NCBI GenBank assembly: GCA_958414155.1 | Contig: CATYWI010000061.1 | Span: 1-7,102, forward strand | Direction of reading: 5' to 3' | DNA from: an uncultured Anaerotruncus sp. | GTDB taxonomy: Bacteria > Bacillota_A > Clostridia > Oscillospirales > CAG-272 | DNA: 7,102 bases | Part shown: positions 6,628 through 7,102 of the stretch, in pieces | Layout: each line of letters opens with the position of its first letter | How positions within the stretch are numbered: the stretch's first letter is position 1 | Program-made: the position numbers and the translations under genes | The notes under the pieces: model-generated | The model's input: only the letters and a program-made list of their open reading frames with translations | Database searches by the model: none | Told to the model about the DNA's origin: nothing

Positions 6628-6671
6628 AATAAACCGGATACCTTTCGGGTTTTTCGGGTTTATTATGCGCA
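6621..6671 (-). promoter_or_regulatory. Inverted repeat covering the spoVAF start codon
   Basis: Perfect 15-base arms (6621-6635 and 6657-6671) are separated by 21 bases. In minus-strand RNA the 3' arm, GGTTTATTATGCGCA, contains the start codon and second codon of spoVAF, and the loop holds the GAAAGG ribosome site (6641-6646). The 5' arm contains the -10 of the predicted sigma-G promoter, so RNA begun at that promoter would lack it. The loop also has two copies of TTTCGGG (plus strand, 6643 and 6652). Confidence 0.7.
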
Positions 6672-6690
6672 GAAAAATATTGAATTATTC
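6661..6690 (-). promoter_or_regulatory. Sigma-G-like (forespore) promoter of spoVAF
   Basis: GAATA (6686-6690) and CATAATA (6661-6667), 18 bp apart, match the forespore sigma-G pattern gHATR-N17/18-CATXHTA. The -35 begins three bases after the hprK stop. A start near 6654 gives a leader of about 27 bases. Sigma-F recognises similar sites, so which of the two acts cannot be told from sequence. Confidence 0.65.
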
Positions 6691-6693
6691 CCC

Positions 6694-7102
6694 TCAGTCC
6701 TTAAGACCTATCATGCCCATCAGCTTTTTGTTGAATTCCTCGGCGGTGTTATAGCCCATCTTTTTCTGGCGGTTGTTCATCGCTGCGATCTCGAGGATTA
6801 TCGAGAGGTTGCGTCCCGGTTTTACGGGAATGGTGATGGAGGGTAGGTCGATGCCGAGTATTTCCACCGTTTTTTCCTCAAGTCCCAAGCGGTCGTACAT
6901 TTTGCCGTGTATCCACTGCTCAAGGTATATCACAAGATCGATGCGTTCGGTGTCCTTTACGGCGCCCATGCCGAAAAGACGGCGCACATCGACGATGCCG
7001 ATGCCGCGAAGCTCAATGTAGTGGCGTATAACCTCCGGGGCGCTTCCGACGAGCGTTTTTGCCGAGACCTTTTTGATCTCCACCGCGTCGTCGGCGATAA
7101 GG
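6694..7102 (-). CDS. hprK: HPr kinase/phosphorylase, C-terminal part (5' end outside window)
   Basis: The frame is open to the right edge, giving the last 135 residues. HprK phosphorylates HPr on Ser46 in response to glycolytic state and also dephosphorylates it, driving carbon catabolite repression in Firmicutes. Family blocks in order are LIADDAVEI, the signature [19 protein letters not shown] with the following MGAV, and the loop TIPVKPGRN followed by a conserved [13 protein letters not shown] end. The Walker A loop and N-terminal domain lie outside the window. The GTG at 7083 is an internal Val codon, not a start. It ends in TGA at 6694-6696, and a spoVAF-type gene follows on the same strand. 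Confidence 0.95.
   Translation of the reverse strand, partial: LIADDAVEIKKVSAKTLVGSAPEVIRHYIELRGIGIVDVRRLFGMGAVKDTERIDLVIYLEQWIHGKMYDRLGLEEKTVEILGIDLPSITIPVKPGRNLSIILEIAAMNNRQKKMGYNTAEEFNKKLMGMIGLKD

Overview
The window looks like chromosome of an endospore-forming Firmicute, probably a gut-type clostridium (Oscillospirales or a relative). The support is an HPr kinase end, a SpoVAF-type spore membrane protein, an S21 gene with a consensus vegetative promoter, a sortase-like xPxTG tail, and a lipoprotein with clostridial-style Cys-rich repeats. The code is standard bacterial: TGA ends at least two genes and Trp is TGG. No mobile element, CRISPR array, tRNA or rRNA was seen.

All genes I can support lie on the minus strand, so transcription runs from high to low coordinates. 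In that order they are: the 3' end of hprK (7102-6694); a spoVAF-type gene (6627-5194) with its own sigma-G-like promoter; rpsU (5051-4875); a HIT-family hydrolase (4793-4455); a 355-bp gene-free stretch full of hairpins; a secreted protein of three tandem IseA-like repeats (from 4083), broken by one in-frame TGA at 2503-2505, with its third repeat and wall-anchor tail continuing in frame to 2065; a strong terminator; ybaK (1936-1448); and an SGNH-hydrolase-like lipoprotein running off the left edge (1423-1).

The genes form several units. hprK and spoVAF are adjacent, but a sigma-G-like promoter begins just after the hprK stop. rpsU and the HIT gene are probably one unit with a terminator hairpin between them. 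The repeat protein has its own sigma-A promoter. ybaK and the lipoprotein are spaced like an operon behind an extended -10 promoter.

The two most notable points are: (1) a perfect 15-bp inverted repeat with one arm covering the spoVAF start codon and the other holding the -10 of its sigma-G-like promoter, so that only hprK read-through mRNA could fold the start codon away; and (2) the single in-frame TGA that separates the tandem-repeat protein from its cell-wall sorting signal while the reading frame beyond stays intact.
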